In this document: positions 1-10,836 of the stretch, piece by piece
Position numbering within the stretch: the stretch's first letter is position 1
Layout: every line of letters starts with the position of its first letter
Source: Macrocybe gigantea
Lineage: Eukaryota > Basidiomycota > Agaricomycetes > Agaricales > Callistosporiaceae
Length of the DNA: 64,000 bases
Direction of reading: 5' to 3'
NCBI GenBank assembly: GCA_011319805.1
Contig: SJRY01000077.1
Span: 124,001 to 188,000, forward strand
Translations under genes and position numbers: made by a program
Notes under the pieces: generated by a model
The model's input: the letters and a program-made list of their open reading frames with translations, nothing else
What the model was told of the DNA's origin: nothing
Databases searched by the model: none

Positions 1-3000
1 CGAACGGTGGAGGGCTGACGCTGGACTTTCCTGAGGATCCGAATGGGTCGTACTCCAACTCGTTCCCCAGCATACACTTCCAGCGGTCGACTTCGCCGGC
101 GACGGAGGGAGAGCTTTCTAGCGGGAGCGACGATGGCTTCGGCAATTTCGGGAATGGAAACGGCCTGCCCGCGCTTCGGAATGCGGTTCGCAAGCCGCCC
201 GCGCCAACTCAGACGCTTTATATACAGATGGTATGTTAAATATTTTTTTACCTTTTTTAATTCTCTATGTCGTCCCACCGGCTGATCCCTTGAAACCAAA
301 TCACAGGAATTCGTCGAAAGGCAAACTTTGAAGGAGGTTTGTAATTTGAACTTCCTGTATGACTTGTATGGTTTACAAGTGGTTTTACCCTGTAGAGAAT
401 CGATGAAGGATTGTCGGAAGCTGAAGCGTGGAGGCTTTTCCAACAGCTATTGGAGGCGTTGGTGCACATGGCTGGACTTGAGGTCTTGCACAGGGACATC
501 AAGCTCACTAACATCTTTATCGGTATGTACACTGCTGCTGTGCTTTCTATGTAACAACGCTGATTTTCAATCTGAACTCGCAGACTCTAGAGGAGACTGC
601 AAAGGTGAGGCCTTCATGTTTTGTCTTGATGGTATATGCCAGGTCTAAATGTCCGATGTCGACCAGTTGGAGATTTCGGACTCGCAACAACATCGAAGCT
701 GGCTGCTGTTGAACCCGGAAGTACTTCCCCGCACGGTTCCATGTCAGAGGGAGATATGACCCTAGGTCTGTGAATTCCCTTTCTGATACTTTCTTATCCG
801 TTTGCTCATGAATTGAACAGAAGTAGGAACGAGGTTGTACATCGCTCCAGAGCTCATGACCGGACACAACAATGGAGACCAGTCGAAGGCGGACATGTAC
901 AGTCTTGGGGTAAGGCTTGATTCGCGTTGAAGTGTCGGAGGGCATTCAACCGCTTGCTTCTATATAGATCGTGTTCTTTGAGATGAACTACAAGTTCACG
1001 ACGGCATCAGAGAGGATCGCAGTTATAGAGGATCTGAGGAAAGCCAAGCCTATCTTTCCTATGCGGTGGAACCCAAATCTTGTCAATCAACGCAAAAGTG
1101 AGTAATCACGTTTTGACGCGCAAGGGTCGTTCCTCGATCAAAGGCGGCTTTTCTAGTCATTGAACAGCTCCTCAACTGTGACATTGAGAAACGTCCAACT
1201 GCCGTTCAATTGCTCCAGAGTCCTTTGCTCCCATCTAGAGTCGAGGATGAACACTTCAGGGATGCCCTGCAATTAATCTGTGGGTAGCCAATGCCTCCTG
1301 ATCATTTTCTCGCTCACACGTTGCCCTGGCAGCGAACACCGATTCTCCTCATCGGGCGACCGTGTTGTCGTCATTCTTCAATCGTTCTGCAAACCCGGCT
1401 GCGGTGCTTCTTTATGACCTAAACTACAAGACGCCCGACCATGCTGCTTTGAACAGCATTGTATCTGAGCGTCTTGCTGCAATTTTTCGGCTTCATGGCG
1501 CCGTCGACATGGAACCTGCCTTGTTAGTGCCCACGGCGGCTCTGGAGATTGAAAACGAACCAAACGTATCGGAAGAATGCGCAACGTTCCTGGATAAAAG
1601 CGGTGACCATGTCAGCCTTCCTCCCAACCTTATCGTTCCCTTCACAAGACTGGCTACGCGAGGCAATACGCGGCGAATTAAGCGATATCACATCGCTAAT
1701 GTCTTCAAGTGCTTCTTTTCCCAATGCAATTCATGATGTTATTCTGATTTCGATTAGGAAAGCGACAGCACGTCAACCGCTGTCGGCGAAGGCGGCAGTC
1801 TTTGACATCATCACGCCGGACCTTGTTTCGGGACCGATTGCTGCTGGAGCTGAAGTGATTGCCGTCATCAGCGCCGTTTTGGACAGTTTTCCAAATCTCG
1901 CCAAGAACTACGAGATTCAGATATCGCATTCGAAGAGTGAGCATATGTCGCTCGCCGTTTGTTTTGTTGCTCATTGTTATCAATCTAGTTATTGAACTGG
2001 TTCTCGATCGTCTGCCGGCCGGACAGAGTGGGCCCGTAGTGGACACTCTCACCAGCCAAAATAGTCAATCACAGAAGCGCGCGACATTGCTTAAAGGAGG
2101 TCTCTTGCGGAGCACGGCTGACGAATTAGAGCTTCTTTGTGAAGTCGGTGAGTTGTGTAGAGGCGGTCCTTGTAGGCTGATGTTAACGTCCAATACAGAC
2201 GATGATGTTGCTGGATATATGGCTCGCCTAGACAAGGTCTCGCCAACTCTAGTTCCGCTCATTAAGCCCTATGTGAACGAGCTCCAAAACACCATCAAGC
2301 ACGCCAATGCGGCAGGAGTTGCACGGCCCATATACTTTCATCCCTTGCTTCTAGACGTACGAAAGAACACCCAACACAGACACGCTCAATTCAAGAATGG
2401 TATTCTCATCGAAGTTGTCCATCAGACGAGACATGACGAAGTCCTCGCCATTGGCGGACGGTTCGTCAACACAATCGCCAAGTCCGCTACCAGCACTCAT
2501 TGACTTGTTGCTTATCTAGCTACGATCATCTCATTGGCCACTCTTCGATGCCCAGTATTTGCGCTTTGGGAATCCAGATCGCGATGGATAAGATCACCTC
2601 TGGCCTGGCTGCATTCCAAAGTTCTTCTGTCAAGGCACTTCTCAAAGAAGGGCGGTCGTTTGGATACTGGAGTCCTCGTCGATGCGATGTTTATGTCGTG
2701 TCATATCATCCTGGGTACTTGCAGGACCGTCTGGAGCTTGTGGCCTACTTGTGGGAGCACAATATCAGCGCTGATATAATGTACGAATCGGGGCTCCCAG
2801 ACCTTGGTCACGAAGACTACGTCGAGCAGTGCCTCCGGGAAGGCATACTGTAAGATTGCATTTCGTCAAATGTGCTTTTCTTTTTTTGCTGAAGATGTAC
2901 GTAGTTTCACTGTATACCCACGGCCCCGCGGCCGGCGAGAGACTTTTAAAGTGAAGAGTATCCTGAAGGGCACAGAGTACGAACGTGAGTGCTTTTTAAG

Positions 3001-3598
3001 CCATTTCGTGACCGTCACTCAAAGTCGTTGCAGTGTCTCGCCAGGAGTTGGTTGGATGGCTGCAGCACCAGATCGCGGAGCAGAAGAAGATCGACATGAC
3101 CACATCCGGCGCGCCCAAGACCTCGATGGACTTGTCCACACACTCACACGGGCTGCCAATGAAGGAGACTGCGTCATCGTCCGACGTGCAGCTCGTGCTT
3201 CCTGCGGACACGAAGAAGCAGCGCAAACAAGTCAAGCAGATGTTCCTCGAAAGAGGTGCGATGAGACGAGTGATTTTTTCGTTCTGGCCTGCTGACTGAC
3301 TGACGTGCATGACTTTAGCGTACGAGACGGCGCAGCAGCTCAAGTCCGCGGCGCATAGCGGCCTGCCGACGCTGGCTGTGGATGTCCCCCTGCCATGTTC
3401 GACGCGATGGTCCGGAACGCGGCATGGATCACGGAGGAAGATGCGTGGAAGGCCATCGCGGCGACTGTACCGACCCCGTACGCAGCGTATGTGCAGCAGA
3501 TCCGCGAAGCAGCGGCGAAACGCAAGGCTGAGGGACACCGATTCGTCTTGCTCTTTGCTGTAAGAGACGAACGTGTGCAGCTCCTTCCACTGTCTTGA
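1..3598 (+). CDS. GCN2-type eIF2alpha kinase, 3' part (5' end outside window)
   Basis: Multi-exon gene open at the left edge. In order, the exons encode the C-lobe of a protein kinase, a histidyl-tRNA-synthetase-like region and a C-terminal anticodon-binding-like region. The kinase part shows the catalytic loop HRDIKLTNIFI (about 477-525), the DFG loop as GDFGLATT (about 668-690) and RLYIAPELMTG (about 835-865). The later part holds long helical stretches and the exon at 2500-2853, which reads like the HisRS anticodon-binding fold. The last exon runs to the stop at 3598. In known GCN2 proteins this order (kinase, pseudo-HisRS, C-terminal domain) senses uncharged tRNA and phosphorylates eIF2alpha during amino-acid starvation. 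The ATP-binding lobe and RWD domain would lie upstream. Introns are about 50-60 nt. The gene converges on the methyltransferase to its right. GCN2 is preferred over other eIF2alpha kinases because of the HisRS-like tail. Confidence 0.88.
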
Positions 3599-3923
3599 TC
3601 GCGGCTCGCCCCACCTGCCGAATTTCTCTATTCATTTTTCCTGTTATGATCACCACAACACATCTCTAGGATCACGACGTTCCCCATGTCTCGTAGAAGA
3701 CTAACAAGAACCACTAATATCTTTCAACGGTATCCCGCTACTCTGTACTTCATCCTTTATTCTGCTGTAATTGTATTCCCCGATGACGATTCCCCACTTT
3801 TCATTTAAAGACTTATGTACCAATTGAAACAACCATTGTCGACTAACGCTGCACTTAATATATGTAATGCCAATATCTGATTTGTTTAACTGACATAGTT
3901 GCATTCCTATATTCCCATTCATA

Positions 3924-5215
3924 TTATCGCCAAGCAATAACATAGTACGCATATTCGACCTCGTCCGTCTCCAAGTTTGGCCCCGCATCGCAGATGATGA
4001 TCTCCTTGCTCAGGATGCAAAGATCCAACTCTCGCGCGTGGACATCTTCGTCCGTGCGCAAAGCCGGAGCATCGTTCGCAAAGCCGAACACGGTTTCGAC
4101 CGTCCGCGACTCGGACGCATGAGTGTGGCGCAGGGGTATGATGAGGTGGAACACGGGCTCCGGCTCGTCCTCGTCCTCGTCCTCGTCCACGTTACCTTCG
4201 CGGTGCGGCCTGCGCAGGAGTGCCGTCAAACACGACTTGATCCAGCTGGCGTGCTGAGCCTCGTACACGACGTCCGCGCCCAACACGACATCAAACGGCG
4301 CGTCAAACGGCGGAGCGCCGCACTCAGGCGTCTCCAAAAACGTCGACCAGTCGAGTCGGTGAACGGCCAGGGACACGACCTCGGAGCGCGCAGACGGACG
4401 ATCGGGGTTTGGAGCGCCGGAATTGGCGAGCGCGTTCGAGCGCAGGTTGGTGAGGACGGGGGGATAGTAGTCTGTCGCGATCACAGTAGCAGATGACACG
4501 CGCCGCTCGTCGTCTCCATCACGATCAGTACCATTCGTGCCGAGCATCCTCTGCAGCACCTTCACCACACACAGACTGACCAGCCCCGTCCCGGCGCCGA
4601 GTTCCAAAACACGCAACGGGTGCCCCCTTCTTCGACGCGCGCCCGGATGGAGTCCGAACCGCCGCGGGTCCTCGACGATCATCTCCGCCATCACGCACGC
4701 GCCGCCCCACGTCTGCGCGCCGACGCTGCCATAATCCTGATTGTCGAGCGATACATCACGCATGTGGATTTTAATGGGAGAGGAAGATCGAGGAGGAAAG
4801 AACACGAATTCTCGCGTTATGACGCCAGCGCCGGACGCCCAGAGCATATCGCGAGAAGAGCAGAGGCAGAACGAACAAGCGACTCTCTCTCGTCCCTCAC
4901 ATCCACAGACTCCCCTTCCAGACGCAAGTCCTGCTCCGACAACGAGTCGGAGTCCGTCAGAAACGCGACGAGCGCAGTCAGCCAGCGCATCGCGTACGAT
5001 CTCTCAAACTTGTCCGCCTGAAGCTCAAGCTGTTCGCGACTTGAAGAGTCCGCAAGATCGTCGGGTCCTCGGCGCCGATCGCGCCGCCTCGCGCCCCTCA
5101 CCGGCGGATTATATATCGCTCTGAGGTATACGACCGCATCGGCGAGGTCCTGCAGGTCCTGCGACGCAATTTGCTTGACGGGCGGAAGACGCGTCGTTGG
5201 GGGCGCAAGGGACAT
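3924..5215 (-). CDS. Family-16 SAM-dependent methyltransferase (with one apparent frameshift)
   Basis: Two overlapping frames form one protein. The upstream frame (5215 to about 4840) gives an N-terminal helical part with PPVRGARRR and an aromatic FERSYAMRWLTALVAFL stretch. The downstream frame (about 4837 to 3924) starts at SGAGVITREFVF and carries the SAM-binding motif LELGAGTGLVSL and the motif VVLGADVVYEAQ. These are typical of the Methyltransf_16 group, which methylates lysines in translation factors and other proteins; the substrate cannot be told from sequence. The frames join if one base is missing from the CCC run at 4838-4840: the reading then passes smoothly from LLAICSG into ASGAGVIT. 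No intron with usable splice sites fits there. Either the base is a consensus error or the gene is broken. A start at 4847 would give a shorter protein without the N-terminal part. Confidence 0.75.
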
Positions 5216-5251
5216 GTATCAAATAAAGCAAAACACAGGTACATCGACGAT

Positions 5252-6534
5252 TTACTGAAACTCTACGCCCTCCTCTTCCGCAACCATCCCATCCGGTTCT
5301 CTGTCTGAGCTCCATAAAGCTGCCCATAGCTTCCGCCGCGGCGCCCGCGTCGCGTTTCACAAGGACGGTCCACGCCCAATCGCCCGCCGCGAAAAGGCCG
5401 ACAGCGAGCGCCATGTGGATGAACGCGTCGTGCCAGTCGGCGTGCACACTCGGGTGGGGACCACATGCCAGCGCGGCGAGGTCATAGATCAGGAAGAGCG
5501 CAAGCGTTGGGTCTGGCCCTGCGATGAGGAGCTGCGACGAAGGTTTGAGCACGGCCGGATGATTTTGGGAGCGTGGCGTACCATGAGGATAAGGACGGCA
5601 CAACACACGGCTTGAAAGGCTACTGTTGGAGGCGGAAGCGTCTGTAGTACGGACATTGATTAATTAATCAGAATCGCGCTGACGATCTGTAGAAAATGCC
5701 CAAACGTACCACAATTGTGCCCCACGTTTTGCACAAGAGCAGAACCGCGGTCCCAATCTGCGGCTTCACGAGGAGGTACATGAGATAGTCCTTGTGCGTA
5801 AACTCCCAGTTTCGGGGAGCACGGAATATGAAGACGAGGGCGTAGTATTGCGAAAGAATCGCTATGATCAGAAGGATCTGGCACACGAAAAGGTTTTCCG
5901 CCACCCAAGCCAGCGACCATCCAGCTGAAGGTATTCAAGTAAAACATCGCATCCTAATCGGAGGAATGCACCATACCCAGGCAGAGATTTCCGATAACAT
6001 AAACCGGAATAAATTCCAAGTGCGCGACCTCGGGTCTCCGCACGGCCGCTTGCCTTTCATCAGCCGCATCCGAGCCGACTCCGTGTTTCGCCCTCATGCT
6101 TCTGTACGCAGCCTCGCTGTCGAACGAATGCCACTTTGCAAGGCCCGGCCTCAAAGGGCCAAGCGGCCTCACCGCCTGAGCAAGATCCATCGTTTCATCG
6201 CGCAACGACGCGCCGCTCGGGCATGGCTCCTGAATCCAGCGTTCGTCCCTCGCGAACAGAGCGCCGCACCGTCCACGCCGTTTCCAAGTCCGTTGACGGT
6301 CGTAGGCAGCGCAGGAAAGGACTCCCGCGCAAAGAGGTCCGAGAGCCACGCGGCGTGGGCGAGGGTCTGGAGGGCGAAGAGCACGAGCACGAAGAGCGGG
6401 TGCGGCGCGTAGGCGACGTAGAGCCGTTCTGGCTCGAAGAGAAAGTGCAGCGTTTGGCCGGAGAGCGCGATGATGAAGGAAAGCACGGCGAGGAGCCGCC
6501 CGCGCGGGAAGGACGACATGGCGGGTTTCAGCAT
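5252..6534 (-). CDS. Multi-pass membrane protein of unknown function
   Basis: Starts at 6534 with MLKPAMSSFPRGRLLAVLSF and encodes at least six hydrophobic segments over several exons. A first pair (about 6500-6330) is followed by a soluble loop containing LRPGLAKWHSFDSEAAY. Then come LEFIPVYVIGNLCLG (about 6015-5975), AENLFVCQILLIIAILSQYY (about 5905-5840), MYLLVKPQIGTAVLLL (about 5785-5735) and LALFLIYDLAALACG (about 5510-5465). An intron (about 5970-5926, ending TTCAG) joins the second and third parts. Between about 6262 and 6258 the reading moves by one base, passing from DGAAL into FARDERW, consistent with one missing base. The C-terminus is uncertain: one frame stays open into the methyltransferase (to 5109), another gives an acidic tail ending at 5252. 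I do not recognise a functional family. Confidence 0.6.
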
Positions 6535-7114
6535 CGTGGAGTATGTTCTGGAGCACCGGAGAGCCTGAGGCGAGCTCTTTCATCGAAGATATAGGAGGCG
6601 TTGTGTCCTCGCAGTGAAGCCAACAAGCGAGCCTCCTAAAGGATCGTTGCCTCTGTTGCCTCTGAGGGGTCGTGTTTGGATATAGACCAGCAGCGAATGC
6701 CCACATCATACCGAGTCCTTGAGGGGCAGCTCCGTATCAGCGTTTATAATTTGCTTGTTGCTAATATGAGTTATGTCGGCGACAACGCGGTATGGAGGTG
6801 GTGTTGCGTGGGAAAGACGGACATCGACTCTACATATGATAACTAAACAGCAAACACAACACAAGAAGCTCCTGGATATGAACGACATGCAAATTGTAAG
6901 CGTCATGCAGACCACCGCTACTTGAATCACCTGCCAACGTAGCACGATGAGAACATGGACGAACCATTCACACATGAACCACAGCTCGCGACGAACAGTG
7001 CAGATAGAACCTCAACCGCCTTTTTCCTTTACAAGAGGCATGCTTTCCGAATCAATATGCATCTCAGCCTGCAGATGCCCCTCGCACCGATTCGCTACAA
7101 ATTCCAAACATCAC
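6535..7114. other. Intergenic region between two minus-strand membrane-protein genes
   Basis: About 580 bases with no convincing coding exon. Short open frames exist on both strands but show no domain, no plausible splice pattern and no coding-like composition. The region presumably holds the promoter of the membrane protein that starts at 6534 and the 3' untranslated region of the gene ending at 7115. Confidence 0.4.
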
Positions 7115-8623
7115 TCAGCCCCAATCCAAGCAGCCAAAAATCACAGACTCACCCGTCTCATCATTCATCTTCGCCGTCGTCGTCGCCAAAAACATGAACC
7201 CGCCCCACGCGGCCGTAAACATGCTCAGCGTCGCAACCAGCACGTCCACGATCGCCGAACCGACCGGCTTGGGCCTCTGCACCCTGCACGGGTACACCAC
7301 ACGAAGATGCGCCGGCGCGACGGAGCGCAGCGGGAGGATGTCCTGCGGCGCGCCGACCCGTCCGGACGCGCGACGGCGTCGTACAGCAGCGAGTCGTTCG
7401 CGGGGAGGACGGCCGTGCGCGCAAACGTCGCGTTCAGAGTCGCGTTCAGCGCGTCGCGGCGGACGAAAAAGTTGTTCGGGCTCGCGTTGCCCAGGTCCAC
7501 GCGCGCCATCGCGTAAAACGCCTGCGCGAGGTTGCGCAGCGGGTCCGCTAGCTCGTCTGGCGGCGGCGTCACGGTCAGGTTCACGTTCACGTTCGCGTTC
7601 GCGTCGGCGCCGCCTTGGCCTGAGCCGTCGCCCTCCGTGCCGCGCGCCGCCAAGGCGACGCCCTTCATGGTCACGCTCTGCGAGTACCCGCTGTTCGGCG
7701 AGACGCCCGTGATGTCTCTGAAGGCGCCGGAGTTGGTCAGGTCGTCGCCTTCGTACAGCCAGTCGGTTCCGCTAAGGTTGAGCGATGGCGTGGATGTGGC
7801 GCAGGGCGCTTCGGGGCCCAGCGAGGCGGGACACGGCGCGGCGGAGAAGTAAAGCGAAAGAGCGGTGATCCTGCGCGACGTCGTCTTGTTGTTGTAGCTC
7901 TGCCCGCGGTTGATAAAGTCCTTGGCGGCCGCTTGCGCTCTACCAGACAAGACAAAAGTCAGCTGTGGACAGAAACGCAGAAACCAAAAAAAAAAAGTGC
8001 CCGAGCATGCGCACATGGAATTGGCGAAGCGGGACAGAGAGTCGTGCGAGTTGACGGAGCCCATGAAGCTCCACGGGCGGAACGAGTACGACGTGCGCGC
8101 TATAAAGTCAAAGCCGTCGGTCCCGTTGCAGCTGATGATAGGGTTCACCTCCAGCGCGATCGAGCGCAGATCGCAGCCCATCGTGATGTGGGTGACGTCG
8201 CAGCTGTCCAGCGTCGATCCGCTGTACGCAAGGCCGACGTCCTGCTCCGAGCCGTTGCCTCTGGAATAGAACGTCCACTGGAAGAGGTTGTAGTTCGTCG
8301 TGAATGTGTCGCCCGGGATGAAGAGCACGGGGTCGCATTGCGATTTGGAACTCTTGGTCTGCAGGCGGCCGTTTAGGTTGTACCAGTGATCTTGGCGCAA
8401 GTTGAAGTACGGGCGGGAGACCGTCACAGTCTCGTACCCCACGAGCGCCACTGTGGAAAAAGTCTATCTTTGATGCACTTTGCAAGTGGCTAGGAAAAGC
8501 GATACCGTTGATGACGATGAGGACCGCCAGAACAACCAGGCTGAGAGTATACGCCACAGGCGTGAACCAAGGCCATCTGAAAGGGCGACTGAGAGGATAC
8601 TCGAGTTTAGGCGGGAACTTCAT
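7115..8623 (-). CDS. Membrane protein with large, probably extracytoplasmic, N-glycosylatable domain
   Basis: Exon 1 (8623 to about 8503) encodes MKFPPKLEYPLSRPFRW and a hydrophobic helix with VVLAVLIVINGIAF. Exon 2 (about 8451-8000) continues with GYETVTVSRPYFNL, and exon 3 (from about 7940) with a Cys-containing domain rich in N-x-S/T sites such as NLSG, NATLNATF and NVNLTV. A second hydrophobic helix, VDVLVATLSMFTAAWGGFMF, lies at about 7250-7190. One membrane span at each end of a large domain suggests a type II/type I hybrid topology. This arrangement resembles uncharacterised membrane proteins common in mushroom genomes. The reading must move one base at the CCC run at 7357-7359 to pass from LLYDAVARPDG into VGAPQDILPLRSV. 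The only splice-like alternative would be a 32-nt intron, which is too short. Function unknown. Confidence 0.65.
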
Positions 8624-9735
8624 GGGAGCACAGAGATGGGGTGAGTCGAGCGGACAATCCGTCCTTAATCAGGCCCTTTGAATAGCACCCTATCAGCCTC
8701 GTGCCAGTCAGGCGGTGACCGATGCAGGAATATGGGCGTCTGGGACATGATTGAAATGAATTATTATCCTTTTCAAGTGGCGCCGACACTGCCTGTGTGC
8801 CTTGAGCACAACAAATCGGTCAGCAAGCCATACGGCATCCAATCCATAGGCGTTGGAGCTGGGTGAAAATGTCACAGCATGAAGGCATTGTCCCTGTTAT
8901 CAATTCAGTCGGAAGCGCTGGTCCTTGGCAGGGGCCTACCGTTCGAGGGAAGAAGGCTTTCCTAATCTGCTCACCGACAGGCGTCAATCTCGTTTACTCG
9001 GAGCGCAGATGACGTGTAGCGTTTGGATCACTTCAGATACCTCGATCGGGGCTCATCCTGTGTTTGTATGTCCTTTTTCATCTCCACCCCACGTGTGCAA
9101 CTAGAATATCACTCGGAGCTGTGCGACCCCGGAAAGCAACTTTAGCTGAGAGCCCAAAGCCGAGTCCCTGTCCATTAATAGATCTAGCGCTTCGACACAG
9201 TGTCTGAGGATCTGAGAGCTCGGACGATATTCAGGTCCGTAGGAGAAGCAGTACCATGCACGAAGTCCAGTGTTACTAATGCAGAAGGTTCGAAGAGGAG
9301 CCGGCAGACAAGTCCACCAGAAAACATTGATAACCGGCTGTGGCAGAACGCATCTTCATGCCGCTATAGCGATGTGAGATCCGGACTCTTCATAGAGCGC
9401 GTGAGACCGAAGCTTTCGTATAGGGTGGATGGATGGATGGATAGACAAGTAGACAGATACGCCGTGCAGTCCCGAGGCGGTCGAATGGTGACTCGAAGAC
9501 TGGTAAGTATGTAAATCGGAATCCTACTCCTCGGTGCTCTGCCAGTAAAAGCGTCTGCTCTCGCCACGTGACAGAAGCCCGTGCAAGGCCGTGCGAAGCT
9601 TTGGAAACAAAAAACGCGATTGCTCATCGACCTCGCGGATCAGCGCGATCGAATGATGGCTATCGTAATACACTCGCTCTATATAAAGCACGGAAAACAG
9701 AAAGAGATGACATACCTTATCTCTCGTTCATCGAC
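8624..9735. other. Intergenic region with GGAT microsatellite
   Basis: About 1.1 kb without recognisable coding exons, between divergently transcribed genes (membrane protein leftward, reductase rightward). It contains a short tetranucleotide run (GGAT)n at about 9426-9440. A TATA-like element lies near the right edge (see 9682). Confidence 0.5.
9682..9688 (+). promoter_or_regulatory. TATA box of the first reductase gene
   Basis: TATAAAG lies 54 bases before the ATG at 9736. The sequence around it (CTCTATATAAAGCAC) is the only good TATA element upstream of the gene. Confidence 0.5.
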
Positions 9736-10476
9736 ATGGCACACACTATCGCTCCGGGAAGCAAGGTCCTCGTCACCGGCGCCAACGGCTTCATCGCCGC
9801 CTGGATCGTGCGCACGCTCCTCGAGCGCGGGCATGCCGTGCGTGGCACCGCACGCTCTGCGGAAAAAGCGCAGGGTCTCAAGAAGGTCTTTTCCAACTAC
9901 GGCGACAAGCTCGAGGTCGTCGTCGTGGAGGACATCACCAAGGCGAGCGTCTCCTGCGTCGATCCGACGAGATGTCTTTTTAATCTTTTTTTTTTTTTTC
10001 CTTTTCCAATGTTAGGACGGTGCTTTTGACGAGGCCGTTAAAGGCGTCGACGCCGTTGTGCACGCGGCCTCGCCGTTCCACATGAAAGCAGACGATCCGC
10101 AAGGCGAGTCTCGCGTGCTGCGAATACATTTGCGATTGACGGATCGAGGCGCTGACCGATCATCGCGACGCCGACTTTGCAGAGCTCATCAAGCCCGCGG
10201 TGCACGGGACGCTCAGCGTGCTCGAGAGCACGCTCAAGTTCGGGTACGCCACCAGCCCTTGTCATCATCTCCCCGCAGCCGGTCTGGTTTTACTCTTTTC
10301 TTTCTCTCTGTCCTGCAGCACGAACGTCCGTCGCGTCGTCGTCACCTCGTCCTGCGCCGCCGTGTTCCATGTGACAAAGGAGCCCGTCACGTACACCGAG
10401 AAGAACTGGAACACGCAGTCCATTGAGGAGGTCGAGCGTCTCGGCCGCCAGGCGGCTCCGGGACACAAGTACAGGG
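9736..10476 (+). pseudogene. NAD(P)-dependent reductase, 5' part (split by retrotransposon)
   Basis: Extended short-chain reductase of the dihydroflavonol-4-reductase / GRE2-like group. The protein starts MAHTIAPGSKVLVTGANGF, with the dinucleotide-binding TGANGF at residues 14-19. It continues over short introns through VDAVVHAASPFHMKADDPQ, ELIKPAVHGTLSVLEST and VVVTSSCAAVF. The catalytic motif would be YRASK, but the codons are interrupted after TAC AGG G by an LTR element. The remainder resumes at 16118. The intact paralog at 17151 shows the expected order of exons. Such enzymes reduce ketones or aldehydes with NADPH; the substrate cannot be inferred. With 5.6 kb of opposite-strand retroelement in the catalytic motif the gene should be inactive. 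Confidence 0.85.
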
Positions 10477-10681
10477 TGTAAGCCTGTGTAGTGTCAGGCT
10501 CCACTGGTGAGTGGCGGGACGGAGAGGGCACAAGACAGAACGGGCACAAGACGTCTATTGAGAGGGAGAAGAGCGTAGTACGGAAAAAGGGGATTCGCTA
10601 GCTAGCTGTCCTCGTGTCCTGTATGTATATATGTGAAGTCTACGGTCACGTGTCCTGGTAAGCCTGAGGGGCAGGCTTACA
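10477..10681 (-). repeat. 3' LTR of the Gypsy element (left copy)
   Basis: 205 bp, TG...CA termini, same sequence as the right copy at 15913-16117 by direct reading. Its right end contains a perfect 8-bp inverted repeat, TAAGCCTG/CAGGCTTA, around a 4-5 base loop. Confidence 0.95.
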
Positions 10682-10836
10682 CCGTCCCCCCCCTTCGAAA
10701 AAGAGACGACAGGTCAAAAAAGAAAAAAAAAAAATACGGGGAGGACAGAGAAGGAGGTAAGTATAATGGGCCGAAGCGCGGGTGCGTTAAAAAACCTCGG
10801 GGAGGAAAAAGCTACCGGCTGGCGTTCGAAGCAAAC

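Noticed and set aside
7348..7379. Possible 32-nt intron in the membrane-protein gene that would avoid a frameshift
   Set aside because: Shorter than any believable fungal intron and without a branch site; a missing base in CCC is simpler.
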